The notes beneath the pieces are model-generated. The model was not told where the DNA came from and made no database searches. It saw only the letters and a program-made list of their open reading frames with translations. Source: JAMXLO01 sp963850535 (GTDB taxonomy: Bacteria > Pseudomonadota > Alphaproteobacteria > Acetobacterales > Acetobacteraceae). From it: a stretch of 64,000 bases of DNA. A program made the translations under genes and the position numbers. Position 1 is the stretch's first letter. Every line of letters begins with the position of its first letter. Below are positions 25,849-35,071 of the stretch, in pieces. The stretch is from the NCBI GenBank assembly GCA_963850535.1, contig CAWKMC010000040.1, forward strand, positions 1-64,000, read 5' to 3'.

Positions 25849-27021
25849 CTATCGCTCCAGGCACATGGCCACGCCCATGCCCCCACCGATACACAGCGTG
25901 GCCAAGCCCTTCTTCGCGTCCCGCTTCTGCATTTCGTGCAGAAGGGTTGTCAGGACACGTGCCCCCGACGCACCGATCGGGTGACCGATCGCGATGGCGC
26001 CGCCGTTCACATTTACCTTGCCGGTGTCCCAACCCAGGTCCTTGTTCACCGCCAGCGCCTGTGCGGCGAACGCCTCATTGGCCTCGATCAGGTCGAGGTC
26101 ATCGACCTTCCACCCGGCGCGTGCCAGCACCTTGCGCGTGGCAGGGATCGGGCCAGTGCCCATAACCGACGGATCGACGCCGGCGGTGGCGAATGCCGCG
26201 ATCCGCGCCAACGGCTTTAGGCCGCGCTTCGCCGCCTCGGAGGCGCTCATCAGCACCAGCGCCGCGGCGCCGTCGTTGATGCCCGAGGCGTTGGCGGCGG
26301 TTACCGTGCCGTCCTTGCTGAACGCCGGACGCAGCTTGGCCATCGACTCCAGACTGGCGTCGTGACGGATATATTCGTCATCGCCCACGACGATGTCGCC
26401 CTTGCGCGTCTTTACCGTCACAGGCGCGATCTCGTCCTTGAAGCGCCCTGACTTCTGTGCGGCGCTCGCCTTGTTCTGCGAGCCCAGCGCGAACTGGTCC
26501 TGCTGTTCGCGGGTAATCTGATACTTGCTGGCGACGTTCTCGGCCGTGTTGCCCATGTGGTAGCCGTGAAACGCGTCCCACAGTCCGTCCTTCAGCATCG
26601 TGTCGATGAATTCGACCCCGCCCATCTTTTGGCCGGCACGCAGATAGGCCGAGTGCTGCGACTGGCTCATGCTCTCCATGCCGCCGGCGGCGACGATGGC
26701 GCTTTCGCCGGTGCGGATCTGCTGCGCGGCAAGAGCCACGGCGCGCAAGCCGGAGCCGCAGACCTGGTTGATGCCGAATGCGGTCTTCGCATCGGGCACA
26801 CCAGCGCCACGCGCTGCCTGGCGGGCGGGGTTCTGTCCTTCACCAGCGGCGAGCACCTGGCCGAGAATTACTTCATCCACGTCGCCTGCTTCGACACCCG
26901 CACGCTCGAATGCCGCCTGCAGGGCGATGGTGCCGAGTGCGTGTGCGGACAGCGTGCCAAGGGCGCCGGAAAAACTTCCAACCGGCGTGCGCACGGCGGA
27001 GACGATGACGATGTCGTCCAT
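25849..27021 (-). CDS. Acetyl-CoA acetyltransferase (thiolase)
   Basis: 390-residue thiolase; condenses two acetyl-CoA to acetoacetyl-CoA or cleaves it. Active-site cysteine C88 lies in INQVCGSG, the motif AAGGMESMS follows, and the C-terminal NGGAIAIGHPIGASGARVL and CIGGGMGVAM carry the catalytic His and second Cys. Start ATG 27021 (MDDIVIVSAVRTPVGSF) has GGAGAGCCAGAC upstream. In this group the enzyme usually serves polyhydroxybutyrate synthesis or acetoacetate use; no phaB or phaC is adjacent here. Confidence 0.9.
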   Translation of the reverse strand: MDDIVIVSAVRTPVGSFSGALGTLSAHALGTIALQAAFERAGVEAGDVDEVILGQVLAAGEGQNPARQAARGAGVPDAKTAFGINQVCGSGLRAVALAAQQIRTGESAIVAAGGMESMSQSQHSAYLRAGQKMGGVEFIDTMLKDGLWDAFHGYHMGNTAENVASKYQITREQQDQFALGSQNKASAAQKSGRFKDEIAPVTVKTRKGDIVVGDDEYIRHDASLESMAKLRPAFSKDGTVTAANASGINDGAAALVLMSASEAAKRGLKPLARIAAFATAGVDPSVMGTGPIPATRKVLARAGWKVDDLDLIEANEAFAAQALAVNKDLGWDTGKVNVNGGAIAIGHPIGASGARVLTTLLHEMQKRDAKKGLATLCIGGGMGVAMCLER

Positions 27022-27213
27022 GTCTGGCTCTCCTTCTGCGGATCGGCAGCCTAGACCGCGGTCGCCGGAGGCGGAAGCGGCGCAGGCGTAAATCGCGGTC
27101 GCAACAAACGGCCACCGGAAGTCTCTGGCCATGTGGGCGCCCGAGGGGTCAATATCAGCCCCGTACACCTATTCACGGGCTCTGACCCGAGGGAAATGCA
27201 TGGGAGCACGTCG

Positions 27214-28908
27214 ATGACCGAGGCGGCGCCGAGCTACGCGCATGGCACCAGCACTGTCGCCCTGATTGGCGAAACGATCGGCCGTCATTTCGACCGCACC
27301 GTGGCTCGGTTCGGCGACCGTCCGGCTTTGATCGCCTGCCAACAAGGTATCCGGTGGAATTACCGCGAGTTGGGCGAGAAGGTCGACGCTTTCGCCGCCG
27401 GCCTCCTTGGGCTCGGACTGAAGCCGGGCGAGCGCGTCGGCATCTGGTCACCTAACAACGCCGAATGGGTGGTGACACAGTTTGCCACCGCCAAGGCCGG
27501 GTTGATCCTGGTGAACATCAATCCAGCCTATCGGCTGTCCGAGGTGGAATATGCGCTGAACAAGGTGGGCTGCCGCGCTCTGATCACCGCGACGTCGTTC
27601 AAGACCAGCGACTACGTCGGCATGATCGACACGCTGGCGCCGGAGTTGCGGCACACACAGCCAGGGCATCTCGATGCGGCCAAGCTGCCGGCGCTGCGGC
27701 TGGTGATCCAGGTCGGCGCCGACACCAGACCCGGCATGCTGGCATTCGACTATGTCTGCGACCACGGCGGAGCCGAACAACGCGCCCGACTGGCGGAGCT
27801 GGATCGCACGCTGCAGTTCGATGATCCGATCAACATCCAGTTCACCTCCGGCACCACCGGCCTGCCGAAGGGCGCCACGCTGACGCACCATAACATTCTC
27901 AACAACGGCTATTTCATTGGCCAGGCGATGGGCTACAGCGAGCAGGACAAGGTATGCATTCCGGTGCCGCTGTATCACTGCTTCGGCATGGTGATCGGCA
28001 ATCTCGCCTGCATCACGCACGGCGCGGCGATGGTGCTGCCCGGCGAAGGCTTCGATCCGCTGGCGACCCTGCAAGCGGTTGCGACCGAGCGCTGCACATC
28101 GCTCTATGGCGTGCCGACCATGTTCATCGCCGAGCTGGATCATCCGGAATTCGCCACCTTCGACCTGACCAGCCTCCGCACCGGCATGATGGCGGGCGCG
28201 CCCTGTCCGATCGAGGTGATGCGCCGCGCCATTCGCGACATGCATCTGACCGAGATGACCATCGGCTACGGCATGACCGAGACCAGCCCTGTCAGTACGC
28301 AGACGGCGCGCGATGATGAACTCGATCGCCGAGTGTCCACCGTGGGTCGCGTGCATCCGCATGTCGAGGTCAAGATCATCGACAGCGAAGGCCGCATCGT
28401 GCCGTGCGGCACACCGGGAGAGTTCTGCACGCGCGGCTATTCAGTGATGTTGGGTTACTGGGACGACGAGGAACGTACAAAGCAAGCGATCGACGCTGCC
28501 GGGTGGATGCACACCGGCGATCTGGCGACGATGGACCCCGATGGTTATTGCAACATTGTCGGCCGTATCAAGGACATGGTGATACGCGGCGGCGAGAACG
28601 TGTATCCACGCGAGATCGAGGAGTTTCTTTACCGGCATCCGAAGATCCAGGATGTGCAGGTGTTCGGAGTACCGGATGAACGCTACGGCGAAGAGCTGTG
28701 CGCATGGATCAGGCTGCGTTCGGGCGAGACATTGACCGCCGAGGATGTCCGCGATTTCTGTCGCGACCAGATCGCGCACTACAAGGTGCCGCGCCACATC
28801 CGCTTTGTGGACGAGTTCCCGATGACCGTCACCGGTAAGATTCAGAAGTTCATCATGCGTGAGCAGATGACGCAGGAGCTTGGCGTCAAGGAGGTGGTGA
28901 CGGCATGA
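27214..28908 (+). CDS. Acyl-CoA synthetase (AMP-forming, FadD-like)
   Basis: 564 residues. Activates a fatty or other carboxylic acid to acyl-CoA through an acyl-adenylate. The AMP-binding P-loop is TSGTTGLPKG starting at T211. Also seen are IGYGMTETSPV, the hinge region GRIKDMVIRGGENVYPREIE and the catalytic lysine K542 in VTGKIQK. I chose ATG 27214 because GGGAG lies about seven bases upstream; ATG 27196 is in frame but too close to its purine run. Divergent from the thiolase gene and upstream of FAH-family and second-thiolase genes, which suggests an acyl-CoA degradation cluster. Confidence 0.88.
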   Translation: MTEAAPSYAHGTSTVALIGETIGRHFDRTVARFGDRPALIACQQGIRWNYRELGEKVDAFAAGLLGLGLKPGERVGIWSPNNAEWVVTQFATAKAGLILVNINPAYRLSEVEYALNKVGCRALITATSFKTSDYVGMIDTLAPELRHTQPGHLDAAKLPALRLVIQVGADTRPGMLAFDYVCDHGGAEQRARLAELDRTLQFDDPINIQFTSGTTGLPKGATLTHHNILNNGYFIGQAMGYSEQDKVCIPVPLYHCFGMVIGNLACITHGAAMVLPGEGFDPLATLQAVATERCTSLYGVPTMFIAELDHPEFATFDLTSLRTGMMAGAPCPIEVMRRAIRDMHLTEMTIGYGMTETSPVSTQTARDDELDRRVSTVGRVHPHVEVKIIDSEGRIVPCGTPGEFCTRGYSVMLGYWDDEERTKQAIDAAGWMHTGDLATMDPDGYCNIVGRIKDMVIRGGENVYPREIEEFLYRHPKIQDVQVFGVPDERYGEELCAWIRLRSGETLTAEDVRDFCRDQIAHYKVPRHIRFVDEFPMTVTGKIQKFIMREQMTQELGVKEVVTA

Positions 28909-28916
28909 ACAGCCCG

Positions 28917-29020
28917 TGTCATTGCGATAAGTGCAGCGGTGGCCGGGCTCGACCCGGCCAAGCAATCTCGCTGTGCGGTGACGGTCCGATCGAGATTGCT
29001 TCGCTCCGCTCGCAATGACA
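28917..29020. repeat. Nested inverted repeat (MITE-like), 104 bp
   Basis: Outer arms TGTCATTGCGA (28917-28927) and TCGCAATGACA (29010-29020) are perfect complements. Inner arms AGCAATCTCG (28961-28970) and CGAGATTGCT (28991-29000) are also perfect. GGCCGGG / CCCGGCC forms a third stem in the left half. The arms CATTGCGA and GCAATCTCG are a widespread small-repeat pattern in proteobacterial genomes. The repeat fills the whole gap between two genes and contains the start codon of the next one. Confidence 0.75.
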
Positions 29021-30632
29021 GTGGACACCTACGACTTCATCGTGACCGGCGCCGGGTCCGCTGGCTGTGCAGTCGCGTCGCGTCTCTCCGAATCCGGTCG
29101 CTATCGCGTGCTGCTGCTTGAGGCCGGTGGTCGCGACAGCAATCCCTGGATCCATATTCCGATTGGCTACACCAAGTCGTTTGCCAATCCGCGCGTCAAC
29201 TGGATGTTCGAAAGTGCGCCCGAACCGCAATTGAACAGTCGGACACTGTATTTGCCGCGCGGCAAATTGCTGGGCGGCACCAGCTCGATCAACGGCATGG
29301 TGTACATGCGCGGCGATCCCGCTGATTACGACCATTGGCGGCAGCTCGGCTGCACCGGTTGGGATTGGGATTCCGTGCTGCCGTTCTTTAAGAAGGCCGA
29401 AGACAATGTTCGTGGCGCCGATGAATTCCATGGCGTCGGCGGACCATTGCGCGTGTCCGACCCGCCGTACATCTGGCCGCTCGGGAAGGCGATGGTGGAA
29501 GCGGCGGTGCAGGCAGGCCTGCCGCGCATCGCCGACTTCAATGGCGCGCAAAAGGAGGGTACCGGCTACTATCAGAGCACCACTGGCGATGGACGCCGCT
29601 GGAGTTCCGCACGCGCCTACCTGCATTCGGCGCGTCGGCGACCCAATCTCATGATCGTGACTGGCGCGCACGCGACGCGCATCCTGATCGAGAATGGCCG
29701 TGCCGTGGGTGTCGAGTATCGCACAGTCACAGGGCCTGCGCACCGCACGCGCGAATGGCGAAGTCATCGTCTCCGGCGGAGCCTATGGCTCGCCGCACCT
29801 GCTGCAACTCTCCGGCCTCGGGCCGGCCGAAGTGCTGAATGGTGCCGGGATCACCGTTGTGCGCGACATGGCGGCGGTGGGCGCCAACCTGCATGATCAC
29901 TTCAACACCTATAGCAGCTACCGCCTCTCGCAGCCCGTTACGTTGAATGATCTGGCGCGCAGCAAGCTGCGTAAGCTCATGGTCGGCGTGCAATACGCGT
30001 TTGGCCGACGCGGGCTGATGGCGAGCTCCGGACTGTTTGCCGGCGCCTTCCTGCGTAGCGATCCTCGGCTGGAGCGGCCGGACATCCAGATCAACATGAC
30101 TGCCTGGAGCACGGCGCGGCGCGACCGCGACGGTATCCATCCGCACCCATTCCCCGGCATTACGCTGAGCCCGGTGCATTTGCGCCCGGAAGGCCGTGGC
30201 ATTGTGCGGGTGAAGAGTCCTGACCCGCTCGTGCCGCCGGAGATCCGCTTCAATTTCCTGAAATCGGACTACGACATGCAGGCGTTGATCTTCGGCATCC
30301 GTACGTGTCGCAGGATCGCCGCACAGCCAGCCTTAGCACAGTACATCACCGAGGAGGTCGCCCCGGGTCCACGCTACGAGAGCGATGAGGAATTGGCGCA
30401 GGTCGTGCGCGAGAACGGCGTGTCGAATCATCATCCAGTCGGTTCGTGCCGCATGGGCACCGGAACGGACGCCGTGGTGGACCCGCGGCTGCGCGTGTAT
30501 GGTGTCGAGCGTCTGCGGGTGGCGGATGCGTCGATCATGCCAGCGATCATTGCCGGCAATACCAACGCGCCGTCGATCATGATCGGCGAGAAGGCCGCCG
30601 CGATGATTCTGGAAGACGCCGGGGCCGCATAA
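29015..30632 (+). CDS. GMC-family FAD oxidoreductase, one frameshift
   Basis: Glucose-methanol-choline oxidoreductase of about 539 residues, likely an alcohol or choline-type dehydrogenase. The FAD-binding Rossmann motif is DFIVTGAGSAGCAVASRLSE. GMC signature 1 is GKLLGGTSSINGMVYMRG. After a shift near 29730, signature 2 is VSGGAYGSPHLLQLSGLGP. The C-terminal active-site segment is NHHPVGSCRMGTGTDAVVDP with the catalytic His pair region, ending ADASIMPAIIAGNTNAPSIM. The start ATG 29015 has no ribosome binding site and lies in the repeat at 28917-29020. The frameshift is a single base and could be an error. Confidence 0.75.
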
Positions 30633-30645
30633 GGGGAAGAAACAC

Positions 30646-31430
30646 ATGCGCTGGGCACGTTTCGATCAGAACGGCACACCGTCCTACGGCGTGGTGGAGG
30701 GCGACGAGATCATTCCGGTACGTGGCTCGCCGTTCGACATGTGGGAGCGCACGAGCGCCACGGCTGAAGCTGGCTGATGTGAAGCTGCTGGTACCGGTGA
30801 TCCCTCCAACGTTCTATGCCGCCGGACTGAATTACGCCGAACATGTGCGCGAGGCCGCAGAGAAAATCGGCCTGAAAGTCGAACTGCCGAAGCAGGCCGA
30901 TGCGGGCTACCGCGCCAACAATGCGCTGATCGCCCACGGCGAGAACATCGTTATCCCCAAGGACGCCACCGATCAGGTGCAATACGAAGGCGAATTGGTG
31001 GCGGTGATCGGCCGCAAATGCCAGCATCTGACACGAGATAACGCGCTGTCGGCGGTGCTGGGCTACACGATCGGCAACGACGTGAGCGAACGCACCTGGC
31101 AGAAGAGCGGATCGCACGCTGTGGCGCGCGAAGAACACCGACACCTTCAAGCCGATGGGTCCGTGGATCGAGACCGACGTGAAGCTTGATGATCTGATCA
31201 CCAAGGTGCGGCTGAATGGCAAAGAGCTGATCGCGTTTCCCACCAATCACATGGTGTTTGGCGTAGTCGACTTTCTCGTGATGATGACGCGATACCTCAC
31301 GCTGTACCCGGGTGACGTGTTGTGGATGGGCACCGAAGGCGCTACCGAGAACATGAAGCACGGCGATGTGTGCGAAATCGAGATCACCGGCATCGGCACG
31401 TTGCGCAATCCGGTCGTGCGGGAGAGCTGA
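30646..31430 (+). CDS. Fumarylacetoacetate hydrolase-family protein, two frameshifts
   Basis: ATG 30646 follows AAGGGGAAGAAACAC and reads MRWARFDQNGTPSYGVVEGD. A shift near 30760 leads to the FAH fold (LVPVIPPTFYAAGLNYAEHV, QYEGELVAVIGRKCQHLTRD, GYTIGNDVSERTWQKS). A second shift near 31115 leads to the end (TDTFKPMGPWIETDV, MTRYLTLYPGDVLWMGTEGA, GDVCEIEITGIGTLRNPVV). The metal-binding acidic residues in YEGEL and the NDVSER turn are present. Members hydrolyse or decarboxylate acylpyruvates and related oxo acids. Next to thiolase and acyl-CoA synthetase genes, it probably acts in degradation of an aromatic or dicarboxylic acid. Confidence 0.65.
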
Positions 31431-31431
31431 G

Positions 31432-32619
31432 ATGGACATACAACGCGAAGTGGTCGTGGTTTCCGGCGTGCGCACCGCGATTGGCGACTTTGGCGGCGGA
31501 TTGAAGGATGTGGCCCCGACCGAACTCGGCGCCCAGGTGGTGCGCGAGGCGCTGTCGCGCGCACACGTCGATGGCGGCGAGGTCGGGCAGGTTGTGTTCG
31601 GTAACGTGATTCACACCGAGCCGAAGGACATGTATCTCGCGCGTGTCGCCGCCATGAACGCCGGCATCGCGAAAGAGGCGCCAGCCCTCACGCTGAACCG
31701 GTTGTGCGGCTCCGGACTTCAGGCCGTCGTGTCAGCGGCACAGACCATCATGCTTGGCGACACCGACATCGCTGTCGCCGGCGGGGCCGAAAGCATGAGT
31801 CGGGCACCGTACCTGGCGCAGGGCGTGCGTTGGGGCGCCCGGATGGGCGATGCTGCTATGGTGGACATGATGCTCGCCGCGCTGCATGACCCGTTCGACA
31901 ACATACATATGGGCGAGACCGCCGAGAACCTGGCCGAGAGCCACCAGATCACCCGAGGTGACCAGGATGCGCTGGCGGTTGAATCGCACCGCCGCGCCTC
32001 GCGCGCCATTGCGGAGGGCCGGTTCGCGCAACAGATCCTGCCGGTCAAACTGAAGACGCGGCGAGGTGAGACGGTGTTCGATACCGACGAACATCCGCGT
32101 GCCGACGCGACAGCAGAAGATCTGGCGAAATTGCGTCCAGTGTTTCGCAAGGACGGCACGGTGACCGCTGGCAACGCATCCGGCATCAATGATGGCGCCG
32201 CAGCCGTCGTCCTGATGGAGCGCGCCATGGCGGAGAAGCGCGGTGCAAAGCCGATGGGTCGGGTAGTCGCTTACGCGCACGCCGGTGTCGATCCAAAGAT
32301 CATGGGCATCGGTCCGGTGCCCGCGACGCGGCTTGCGCTGCAGCGTGCCGGCCTGGCGCTCGCCGACATCGACGTGATCGAGAGCAACGAGGCGTTCGCC
32401 GCCCAGGCCTGCGCCGTGGCGAAGGATCTGGGCTTCGATCCGGCGAAGACCAATCCGAATGGATCGGGCATTTCGCTCGGCCATCCCGTTGGCGCAACTG
32501 GCTGCATTCTGACGGTGAAGGCATTGTACGAGCTGGAGCGCATCGGTGGCCGCTATGCGTTGGTCACCATGTGCATCGGCGGCGGCCAGGGAATCGCGGC
32601 GATTTTCGAACGCCTCTGA
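31432..32619 (+). CDS. Beta-ketothiolase (BktB-like)
   Basis: 395 residues; start ATG 31432 just 1 base after the FAH-family stop, so part of the same operon. Catalytic C92 is in LNRLCGSGLQAVVSA, followed by AVAGGAESMSRAPYL. The C-terminal NGSGISLGHPVGATG and TMCIGGGQGIAAIFERL hold the catalytic His and Cys. It differs from the thiolase at 25849-27021 in the lid region (GETAENLAESHQITRGDQDA), which in BktB-type enzymes gives broader chain length. Likely cleaves or forms 3-ketoacyl-CoA in the adjacent degradation pathway. Confidence 0.88.
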   Translation: MDIQREVVVVSGVRTAIGDFGGGLKDVAPTELGAQVVREALSRAHVDGGEVGQVVFGNVIHTEPKDMYLARVAAMNAGIAKEAPALTLNRLCGSGLQAVVSAAQTIMLGDTDIAVAGGAESMSRAPYLAQGVRWGARMGDAAMVDMMLAALHDPFDNIHMGETAENLAESHQITRGDQDALAVESHRRASRAIAEGRFAQQILPVKLKTRRGETVFDTDEHPRADATAEDLAKLRPVFRKDGTVTAGNASGINDGAAAVVLMERAMAEKRGAKPMGRVVAYAHAGVDPKIMGIGPVPATRLALQRAGLALADIDVIESNEAFAAQACAVAKDLGFDPAKTNPNGSGISLGHPVGATGCILTVKALYELERIGGRYALVTMCIGGGQGIAAIFERL

Positions 32620-32650
32620 CAGCAGCAACGACCCAGGGGAGCAAGGCGGC

Positions 32651-34033
32651 ATGAGCGATCAGTTGCCGACGGCCACGCGCGTCACCGATCCGGGCATTCG
32701 GGCGCTGTACCGACTGGAGAATCGCTGGCAGGCCTGGCTCGATGTGGAAGTGGCTCTGGCGCGCGCGCAGGCGGAGCTAGGCATCATTCCGCATGATGCG
32801 GCAGAGGCCATCGCGCGGGCGGCGCGACTGGACCTGCTGGACCGAGCGCGGATCGATGAGGGTTTTGCGCGCACCGGCCATACGATCGTACCGCTGGTCT
32901 GGGAACTGTCGCGCGTGGTCGGCGAACCGCACGGTGGCTGGGTGCACTGGGGTGCGACGACGCAGAACATCACCCAGACCGGCGATCTCCTGGTACTCCG
33001 CCAGGCCCACCAGGTATTCCTGCGACTGATCGGTGAAGCACTCACCGCGATGGCCAATCTCGCCGAACGCGGTGCGGAGATGCCGATGGCCGGGCGAACG
33101 CATGGCCAGCACGCCGTGCCGGCGACGTTCGGCTATAAGGTTGCCGTCTGGATCGACGAGCTGCTGCGCCACGTCGAGCGACTGCGCCAGGCAGCGCCGC
33201 GGCTGTTCGTTGCCATGCTGGGGGGAGGGGCGGGAACATTCGCCTCGTTGGGCGAGCAGGGACCGCTGGTTCAGGCTGGTATCGGCCGCCAGCTGGGCTT
33301 CGGCTCGATGACCGTGCCATCGCGGGCTCTCGGCGATCACCTGGCGGAGAATATCTGTCTCCTTGGCATGCTGGCGGCGACCTGCGGAAAGATCGGCCGC
33401 GAGGTCTATACCCTAATGAAGACCGAGTTCGGCGAGGTGGAAGAACCGGTGCCACCTGGCACCGTCGGCAGCTCGACCATGCCACAAAAGCGCAATCCGA
33501 AACTTTGCCAGGACATTATCGCAGCGTCGGCGGAGGTGCGCGCGACGGTGCCTTTGGCGCTTGAAGCGATGCAGACGGAGCACGAAGCGGATCGCACGAC
33601 CAGTCTGATAATGGACGGGGTGGAAGCGCGCGCGTGCATCGAGACGGGCGATATGTTGGCGCGGCTCGCCGAGGTGATGCGCGGACTGCGACTTGATCCG
33701 GCCCGCATGCGCCGCAACCTCGATCTGGGCGGCGGACTTATCATGGCCGAAGCGGTGATGCTGGATTTGGGAGCAACCATCGGACGGCAGCATGCGCACG
33801 ATGTTGTCTATGATGCGGCGCAGGCGGCATTCGTAGAGGGGCGATCCTTCGGCGATCTGCTGTCAGCCGACAAGCGGGTCACCGAGCATCTGGATGCCAA
33901 GGCGATCGCGGCGCTGCTGGATCCTACCAAGTACACCGGGCTGTGCGGCGTCATGGCGCGCGACGCAGCAGAGCGGGCGCGGCATCGCGCGAAGGAATGT
34001 GCGAGTGGCTTGGCCGAGCTGACGCAGCGGTAG
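32651..34033 (+). CDS. Adenylosuccinate lyase / cycloisomerase-family enzyme
   Basis: 460 residues of the fumarase/aspartase superfamily. The signature GSSTMPQKRNP holds the catalytic serine region (S274/S275). HWGATTQNITQTGDLLVLRQ and AGRTHGQHAVPATFGYKVAV are the other two active-site segments. The family includes adenylosuccinate lyase and 3-carboxymuconate cycloisomerase (PcaB). The PAQxxLGI-type N-terminus and position after a thiolase, with no pur genes near, favour a catabolic lyase, but this is not decisive. The preceding gene ends 31 bases upstream, with GGGGAGCAAGGCGGC before the start. Confidence 0.8.
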   Translation: MSDQLPTATRVTDPGIRALYRLENRWQAWLDVEVALARAQAELGIIPHDAAEAIARAARLDLLDRARIDEGFARTGHTIVPLVWELSRVVGEPHGGWVHWGATTQNITQTGDLLVLRQAHQVFLRLIGEALTAMANLAERGAEMPMAGRTHGQHAVPATFGYKVAVWIDELLRHVERLRQAAPRLFVAMLGGGAGTFASLGEQGPLVQAGIGRQLGFGSMTVPSRALGDHLAENICLLGMLAATCGKIGREVYTLMKTEFGEVEEPVPPGTVGSSTMPQKRNPKLCQDIIAASAEVRATVPLALEAMQTEHEADRTTSLIMDGVEARACIETGDMLARLAEVMRGLRLDPARMRRNLDLGGGLIMAEAVMLDLGATIGRQHAHDVVYDAAQAAFVEGRSFGDLLSADKRVTEHLDAKAIAALLDPTKYTGLCGVMARDAAERARHRAKECASGLAELTQR

Positions 34034-34377
34034 GGCTAATGAACAACTAATGCTTAACGAATCGCTAACTTGTTGTGCGGATAACGGTTTGCGTCGCAAA
34101 CATTAATGGCGAATTTGCGAGCCGTTGCGGGAGGGGATGCAAACTCTGGTTCGAGGATCACCGAACAGGGAAAATGACCTGAGGAACAGGATGACATAAG
34201 GCGTCGCAAGGCGATGCTATCGCGCACCATCGACCGTGCTCTTCGCATCGACAATTTTGTCATCGGATTTTCGCGTTTATCCAGTTCACCCTGTTGGGTG
34301 CTCTTGGCAGCGGACGCGGCTTGCGTAAGCAAACATGTGCCGTGCGGTCTCGCGCTACGAACGGTCAGGAGGCATTC
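34034..34377. other. Intergenic region upstream of the rpsT promoter
   Basis: About 340 bases. Contains an AT-rich part with GTTTGCGTCGCAAAC (34087-34101), a perfect 7-base inverted repeat around one base, and a near-DnaA-box TTATCCAGT near 34278. No protein-like frame. Confidence 0.35.
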
Positions 34378-34406
34378 TTGACTTGCGGGCGAGCCATGCA
34401 TAGAAC
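34378..34406 (+). promoter_or_regulatory. Sigma-70-type promoter of rpsT
   Basis: TTGACT (34378-34383), a 17-base spacer, and TAGAAC (34401-34406) lie about 62 bases upstream of the rpsT start codon. Both boxes match the consensus at five and four of six positions, with ideal spacing. A GC-rich potential stem (CCCCGAGGCC...GGCTGCGGGG, around 34414-34438) follows in the leader and may serve in autoregulation by S20. Confidence 0.5.
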
Positions 34407-34468
34407 ACCGCTCCCCCGAGGCCGCCGCGGCTGCGGGGTTTCTCTGTTTGAGCAGGCGAAAGAAGCAC

Positions 34469-34738
34469 ATGGCCAACACGGCGTCCGCGCGCAAGCGCAT
34501 CCGGCAGACCCAGACGCGCACTGAGCGCAATCAGGCGCGCAAGTCGCGCATGCGAACCTTCATCAAGAAGGTGGAGGTTGCTATTGCCGGCGGCAATAAA
34601 GACGCGGCGACACAGGCATTGCGTGCTGCGCAACCCGAGATGCAGCGTGCCGCTGGCAAAGGTGTGGCGCATTCGAACACCGTTGCGCGAAAGTTGTCGC
34701 GCCTCTCGGCACGGATCAAGGCACTATCACTAGGTTGA
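34469..34738 (+). CDS. rpsT: 30S ribosomal protein S20
   Basis: 89 residues, start ATG 34469 with a purine-rich GCGAAAGAAGC upstream. Sequence MANTASARKRIRQTQTRTER and RMRTFIKKVEVAIAGG, ending HSNTVARKLSRLSARIKALS, matches S20: helical and very basic. It binds 16S rRNA early in 30S assembly. The order rpsT - dnaA - dnaN is common in this class of bacteria. The larger open frame upstream of the ATG is not coding. Confidence 0.93.
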   Translation: MANTASARKRIRQTQTRTERNQARKSRMRTFIKKVEVAIAGGNKDAATQALRAAQPEMQRAAGKGVAHSNTVARKLSRLSARIKALSLG

Positions 34739-35071
34739 GTTCCATTGCCACTGCGGGTTGACCGTTACGCCGAGGACGCCGATAATCACGGAACGCCGGT
34801 GTCGTCGCGTTGCAGGGGCAACCCGCGGGTGTGCTGCGAAACTTATACTGCGCCAATTCACAGTATTATCCACAACAACCGGCAATCTTGTTGCTATTTT
34901 AGTTTCTGACTGTCGGCTGCATAGAATCTGTTTGGTTGGTGTTCGCCGAGGTGTCATAATCATTTCTGGATCGGCACTGGCGAGCCGTTGATCCGATCTT
35001 CTGATAAAGTCGGTGCGATGGCGGTCTACACCGTCGCAAGTGGCGGGCTTCGTGACTCGGGGGGCGAGTGC
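34739..35071. other. rpsT-dnaA intergenic region
   Basis: About 330 bases with a notably AT-rich centre, containing the DnaA box and candidate -10 elements such as TATACT near 34847 and TATTTT near 34897. The dnaA open frame extends to 34988, but the first good ribosome binding site is at 35058-35068. I see no terminator for rpsT. Confidence 0.4.
34866..34874 (+). promoter_or_regulatory. DnaA box upstream of dnaA
   Basis: TTATCCACA, a perfect consensus DnaA box, sits about 200 bases upstream of dnaA in an AT-rich part of the rpsT-dnaA gap (34830-34930). It is the only perfect copy I find here, which fits dnaA autoregulation better than a replication origin. Confidence 0.55.

Noticed and set aside
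34034..35071. Chromosomal origin beside dnaA
   Set aside because: Only one perfect DnaA box and no hemE, parAB or gidA-type neighbours; alphaproteobacterial origins are usually elsewhere.
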